Source of the DNA: Setaria digitata
Lineage: Eukaryota > Nematoda > Chromadorea > Rhabditida > Setariidae
NCBI GenBank assembly: GCA_003640385.1
Contig: RCAB01000174.1
Coordinates: 1-64,000, forward strand
Reading direction: 5' to 3'
Length of the DNA: 64,000 nt
Each line of letters opens with the position of its first letter. The first letter of the stretch is position 1. Made by a program: the position numbers and the translations under genes. The notes under the pieces were generated by a model, which was not told the origin of the DNA, made no database searches, and saw nothing but the letters and a program-made list of their open reading frames with translations. This document shows, in pieces, positions 58,437 to 64,000 of this stretch.

Positions 58437-61400
58437 ATGCCTCTATCATATTTCGCCTTATTTACTATTAGCTCAATATCGTCCCCGTCAAATTACTTCG
58501 GTATATTTTTTATTATCACGCTCTTATTGAGTGTCTACAAAGAAATATGCATTTCAAATTTCTTTAAGTGAAAAGCTTTTGTTTGAGAAGATTAACGTGG
58601 TCAGAAAGAAATAGCCAGCAGTTTCTGAGAATCTTGAGAAGTTCTTGTAAAAATAGATGACTACTTAGATCAATCGTTGAAGTTACAGAGAGTGACAGGA
58701 AGTCCAAGAAACTTATTTCTACCTCTTTTATGCTGCATTACTTTAAATTAAATTAATTTTAGAATTATGACGCATTTGTATTTAAATGTGACGAAGTATA
58801 AGATGTTAACAAAAGTGAGATATAAAAAGAAACACTCTATATTTCCTTGCATTCAGAATTTTATATCGACTGTCATTACTCTATGACCTGATCAGTTTCA
58901 CAAGGCTTAAGCACGAACTTGGAAACAATGAATGTAATTTAATTAAGGAGCAGTAGGAGTGGCGATCCCAAATGAGGCTTGCGATATCACACTTGACAGC
59001 AGACTCATCAAAAGCCCAAATGGAAATCGTCAATTATACATGCGCTGCGTATCTATCGGCTTTAAGTCAGTCGTAACAAATTATTTCGATGAAAAAATTG
59101 CAATGGAAATTTCGGGCCATAGTTTTTTTTTTTCAGAACACTGGGCATGTGGAAACTAGAATCTTGCTTGCCTGGTCAGATTTTTCAAGTCAGCGAAAAA
59201 AGGTGTGTTGCTGCGAGGCTCACATCGCAAATATCTAGCAAATTATTCGGTAAGTAGGAGTTTGTTTGAATTTGCAGATGTAAAGCTTTTCACTCTATCC
59301 AGGTATTCATCATGTTAGACATAAGATAGATCAGTTCATCAGTTTTACGTTGCAGATTAATCTGTTAGTATTAATGTTTTGTTCCAAACTGTCCAATATT
59401 GTGTTATATTTTTGAGCAGTATAACTAGACCAATATGTTGCAATTAAGATTTCTTTAGCAAAAAAGATAAAAATTATTATAAATAAAGTACAAAGAATAG
59501 AATGTTTATGTTCATAGAAATGCTGTCATCAAACTCATAATGATCTAATTGGAGTTTGTTGAAATTCCTGATACAATCATTAAAAAAAAGCTATCAAGAA
59601 TTGCAACGAAATCCAAGCATTATGAATTTGATTATCATTTCTATAATCATGAACATACCTATTCTTTAATCAGTAACCGACTGAATTTGCTCCGTCGTAA
59701 CAAATCATAGTCTTGAGGTTCAAACCGTTATAGCAAATTGCTCTATGAGAAGTGCGGTTATTATCGAGATTATCACTGTTATTTTGAGAATTACTCTATT
59801 ACTTTGCATATTATTGCCTTCAGCCGTTTTTTTTATTCCTATTAGCCGCCACTTTAACACCTTTTTTTTTATCTCGCCAGTTGAAAATACAAGACAGTTA
59901 CTTTTCCTTCGATCTTAGTAGTCTGTAACAAGTTAGAATCTGTGTGTTTCAAGTTTCATTTGTGAAAAGGTTGATTTTATGTAATTAAATTCTTTAGTCA
60001 ACCATGGCAGAATAATTTACAGTGCAAGCACCACCGGGAAGTACTTGTTCAAACAATGAGATATGTAGCGGTGGGTCATTTTGTATTCTTCCGATGAAAA
60101 TATGCCTCTGTCCCGATGATACGGAAAATTTTGGAGGTCAATGTCGGCCCCCTGGAGCACCTATCTTTACCCTCAAAGGTAAGATGTGACTCTACAGAAG
60201 TTGTTTACTAACAGTGAGTGTCATAGAACCACAGCTTTTATCTAAAGTGAAACGAAGTCGAGGGATATTCCGAATTCTAGACCGTAATTAGATGAATCAC
60301 CACTCTAATTCAGTTGAAGTACTTTGTAGAATCTGAAATCACGTATTATGGCTAATTCCATCTCGAAAAATCACTAGAGATGGCTGCTGATTGAACGCTC
60401 TTTCACATCCCCTTATTATTGAAAACTGTTATGAGCCTCCTGATTTTGTGTTATTTTATTCTAAATAAAAAACAATGAAACTTAATTATTCCAGATAGTG
60501 TTGGTGCTAACTGCAATGATTCAATGAGTTGTCCGAACGGTTCAGTCTGTATTCTTGGTCAGTGCAGGTGTCCGATTCCTCTTATTCAAGAGGGTAATCA
60601 ATGTATACAGAAACTAAAAACATCTGAAGTTGGTTAGTTCTTTTTCCCATTATTCAAAATGCACATTTAATATTTTTCCATTTATATGTTAGAAAAGTTA
60701 CGTAATCTGTTTTAAAGATAACCAATAGTTTACAATTTTGATAGGTCCTGGTGAATTGTGCAGCACAAGTCAGATATGTTCCCGCGGATCAGTGTGTCAC
60801 CCAGTCATTCCTGTATGTATCTGTCCGGAAAATAGCGTACTTATGGGAAACTCATGTCTTTCATCAGCTTTAGGTAATGGGAATTTCTACTGATTGCGGA
60901 AATTATCTTACTATGTGAAATATATTTATAAAATTAGGTGATCCAAACATTTCCTTGCAGTAAGAAGTAATTCAATTATGAGCATGTGGACACCACCGCA
61001 AGATATGCTCGCAGGAAAAGAATTTTCAGTAGCATCCAAACTAAATTTCGAATTCGGCGGAGCAGGACAGGCTTCTGTGGGATTTCCATGTCGAGCCAAC
61101 ACTGAATGCATTATAGGAGCATTTTGCAAGGCTAATGTCATACCAGCCACTTGTCAGTGCCTATCAACTCATGTCAACATTAATGGCTTTTGCGAAAAAG
61201 GTCTCTTTTTTGCTCAAAACTATTAATTAATTGGCACCTCAGGTACTGTGATTTTTGTGTTTTAAATTTGAACCACTGTGCTAGTAGAGAATAAACACTA
61301 AATGATTTGGGGGTTTGTGACGTTTAATGAAAGATTAGTTTAGAACTCACTGAGATATGACTGTGCCATTAGCCGAGAAATACCGCGATTTCAGTGATAT

Positions 61401-64000
61401 ATCCCGGTCGAAATGGATGTCGTCACGATATTCAATGTTCTGTAGCTTACCGCACTGCTAAATGTTTTGACGGCCGATGTATCTGTCCAAACGGTTTTAG
61501 TGCTATCGAACAAATTTGTGAACCAGGTTTCGGATCTAATTAATTAAAATAGATATTTTCGAGTCTGATCTCTTATTTTAGCAAGAATTTTATTTAAGCT
61601 TATCCATGAGAACTGCGGCAGAAATCATGAAGTAAACGAGAATTTTAGCTTTCAGTTTGGTCAAGGTTAAATTCTAATTAAGATCTATGAGGAAAATTCC
61701 TGAAATTTTTACAACAATAACTTTCTTTTTTATTCCATACTGTTAAGATCAATTATTTCACACTTCAGAATCCATTCATTCACTCAACAGAAAATCACAT
61801 ATTCCATTAAACCAACTGAATTTATGCTTATTTTTTTAACTCCATGTCCCCTTTCAATAATTTTAAAAAACATAAATTACGGTTTAAAAACCGTTCTACT
61901 TGAAAGGACCAAAAGGTGACATCTAGAATACCTATTTCAATTAAACACGGCACTGAATCTATTCGAGTCTTAGTTGTATTGCATCATCTAAAACTTTTTT
62001 TTCTTACTACTTACTACTGCATCATCTTCTATGCAGTAGTTAATGGTAAGAAAAAAGTATTATATTAAAAAAGTATTAAAAAAGTATTGAAAAAGATGCA
62101 ATACAATTAAGATATCTCTATATTTTTTTTGAGTGATCATCTTCTGAGAAGCGATTCATTTCATAGATGCAGTGCTCAGTGAGATCAAAATTTTATAAAA
62201 AAAAAAAAACTTCTCATCTAATCATCCATTACTTCAAAAAATTAATTAATATTTTTAATCACAGTCCTATTACCCTTCTTAAAAAGAGTTAGAAATAAAG
62301 AAAAGAAATGCAAATAGTGAACACTGAATTACATGATTATGGGACATTTCTACCGGGTACTTAATGAAATGATTATTGATAATGCCTTCCTAACAATCAA
62401 TCAGTCATACTTATATTAATGTATGCTACCAATAACGTGGAGTACCACAATCGGGTTTCAACATCTCTACCTCTAACTACAGGAACTAACTAGACAGAAC
62501 CGATTTATTCATGTTCTCACATATTTTTAAAGAAGTAAACGAATAATTTGTCGACCAAATATTCGATTTAATCAGAGAAAGTTCATCGGTGCAAGAATTA
62601 TCGCCAGTATTTTCGTTTTACTATTCACTACCTTTTTAAATATCGGCTGTGGAGTAAAACGCAGTTTTTCTTTTAATGTATAACTCCATGAGAGAAAATC
62701 ATTCGTTTACAGAAATCAGTCATTTAATTATTTTGATTGGGCCTCCTAGAAAAGTGAAGAAAAAATTTTTTTATGTAAAAAAAAATTTTACACGTATGAT
62801 AAGGCAGTTTGAAAGAAATGATTTAAGCATGAGAATAGCAACGATTCCAGCCTGACCTTTCCGGAAATGAATTTCAATCATCTACTCGTAGATTTAGTAG
62901 CGGAAAGTGACCATTTATCAAATCGGGGAAATTAACGAAAAGTTTTAGAGAAAACTAATATATGATAAGGTTTTCAACAAAAGGTTCGCTTCTAACCTAA
63001 ATTGTCTACCTCTTTTTGTTACTCTTAGTTCAGTATGTTTAATCATCAACTAGTTTCTTTCTTTTAAAAAAAATTTTTTTTTTTTGTTTTTTTACAAGGC
63101 AGTGAAATCAGTGTAGTGAAAATATGGTATTATAGCAAACTCTTCCATATGCTAATCTGTTTGCTCCACTATTCACAGATAACAAAGAAAAATATATGCC
63201 ACCTGGGGGAAGCTGCATGACTGATATGGATTGTGCTGGTGGCTCGAAATGTCAGAACAATTGGTGCATTTGTCCAGAAACCCTGATGACAGTGATTAAC
63301 GAGAACTGCAAAAAGATAACATCACAGGTTACTCTTCAAACTGGCTTCATAGGATGCATTGTTATGGATATGGCAATAGCTCAGTTGCAAGAAATTGATG
63401 AATCCTTTTTTTGCATGTCCCAGCTTATCAGTTTAAATAGTTCACCTAAATCTTTTTTCATGTTTGAAATTTTCTTAGAAATTTTTAATTTTTAGGCCTA
63501 TAAAAATCTACTTCTCCCAGTAACACGGAATAATTTCTCAACAATAAACGAAGTAACAAATGATAATGACCCTTATCTAATGAGTTCACCTCTTTCAAGC
63601 ACTTCATCAACCTCCGAAAGAACATCCGATATCACGTATGGTAAGCAAACTTTCCTGCTACTTTAGTATCAAGCGGTCTTTTTCATTCCGCACTAACAGA
63701 AATATTGGCCAGCAATTGAAATTAATGTCCTTAAGTCTAATGTGGTTATCTATGATCACAACAACTAACCATCATTCGCATATTCCCTCATAGAAAATGC
63801 TACTGTTTCTGAGTCTTTTTTCCTTATAGAAGGTAAAGTGACAACGAGCGCAACTTAGATCCGCTGATTGATTCTATCGTTAATCAGCAAGTCTAAAAAA
63901 GCCAATGTTGATTTAGTTGGTATTGTGATCACTTAAAAATAAGGTATTGAGAATTTGCAGCGTTTTGCTTTTTGTTTTTAGAATAATTCCATCAAATGTT
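58437..64000 (+). CDS. EB-module cysteine-rich secreted or membrane protein (3' end beyond window)
   Basis: Ten phase-compatible exons, 459 codons so far: 58437-58500, 58954-59065, 59137-59249, 60023-60178, 60495-60632, 60745-60873, 60961-61200, 61395-61526, 63179-63327 and 63496-63640. Exon 1 (starting [12 protein letters not shown]) is a tentative signal peptide chosen by phase. Exons 2-3 form a chitin-binding-like domain ([14 protein letters not shown], then [13 protein letters not shown] and EKRC). Six EB modules follow, roughly one per exon in exons 4-9. Their recurring pattern is C....C..GS.C....C.CP (for example [32 protein letters not shown]). Exon 10 is Ser/Thr-rich ([14 protein letters not shown]), as in mucin-like stalks. 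The almost uniform phase 1 of module exons fits growth by exon duplication. The role is probably extracellular (cuticle or surface); the exact function is unknown. Confidence 0.8.
61968..62112. repeat. Foldback (MITE-like) element with nested inverted repeats
   Basis: The outer arm TCTTAGTTGTATTGCATC (61968-61985) pairs with 62095-62112 at 17 of 18 positions. Nested inside, a CTTAC / GTAAG pair and a TACTGCAT / ATGCAGTA pair bracket a short loop near 62024-62031. The right arm is expanded by repeated AAAAAAGTATT units. The element is about 145 bp, has no ORF, and lies in the 1.65 kb intron before the last EB exon. Confidence 0.8.
63771..64000. repeat. Dispersed repeat, copy 2 (runs to window end)
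   Basis: Second copy of the repeat at 49042-49270, in the same orientation, inside the intron after the last visible EB exon. The first ~60 bases are nearly identical; later parts differ by scattered substitutions and small indels. The right boundary is outside the window. Confidence 0.88.

Overview
This is a 64 kb piece of a nematode nuclear genome, most likely from a filarial (Onchocercidae-type) worm. The evidence is a strongly AT-rich sequence, genes cut into many short exons with GT...TTTCAG-type introns, likely spliced-leader acceptors just upstream of several start codons, and protein features typical of nematodes (a cystathionine beta-synthase made of two fused catalytic modules, an EB-module protein, a SWEET transporter). 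Genus and species cannot be fixed from the sequence alone. No bacterial genes, CRISPR array, intact transposase or tRNA was seen.

Layout. 0-3 kb: a possible tiny membrane-protein ORF and a GC-rich hairpin. 3.1-8.4 kb (minus): Rab geranylgeranyltransferase alpha subunit, complete in 10 exons. 8.4-15.5 kb: gene-poor, with a 600 bp ATT/AAT microsatellite, weak ORFs, and a decayed 18S rRNA 3'-end fragment at 14.2-14.5 kb. 15.6-18.4 kb (plus): an unrecognised multi-exon gene, followed at once by a serpin relic with in-frame stops. 20.3-23.5 kb (minus): an unrecognised multi-exon gene with an acidic segment. 24.5-35.8 kb (plus): UDP-glucose:glycoprotein glucosyltransferase, 31 exons, all phases consistent, about 1533 aa. 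37.5-38.4 kb: mitochondrial ribosomal protein L23. 39.1-39.5 kb: a small unrecognised gene. 39.7-43.4 kb: PrimPol, 8 exons, catalytic and zinc residues intact. 44.8-53.0 kb: tandem-module cystathionine beta-synthase, 16 exons, about 765 aa. 53.5-55.5 kb (minus): SWEET sugar transporter, 5 exons, 222 aa. 55.5-58.4 kb: nothing convincing. 58.4 kb to the end (plus): a secreted or membrane EB-module protein that continues past the window.

The genes serve unrelated housekeeping roles: Rab prenylation, ER glycoprotein folding control, mitochondrial translation, replication restart, sulfur amino-acid metabolism and sugar transport. UGGT, L23, the small gene, PrimPol and CBS all lie on the plus strand. 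The L23 / small gene / PrimPol block is compact enough to consider polycistronic transcription, but this is inference.

The most interesting observations are: both PLP lysines retained in the two CBS modules; a complete PrimPol in a nematode; a 29-nt piece of a CBS exon copied into its own downstream intron; a dispersed repeat of about 220 bp shared by the CBS and EB genes; a 145 bp foldback element; the 18S and serpin relics; and several perfect inverted repeats. Exon limits come from reading frames, splice dinucleotides and phase matching by eye, so ends may be off by a few bases.
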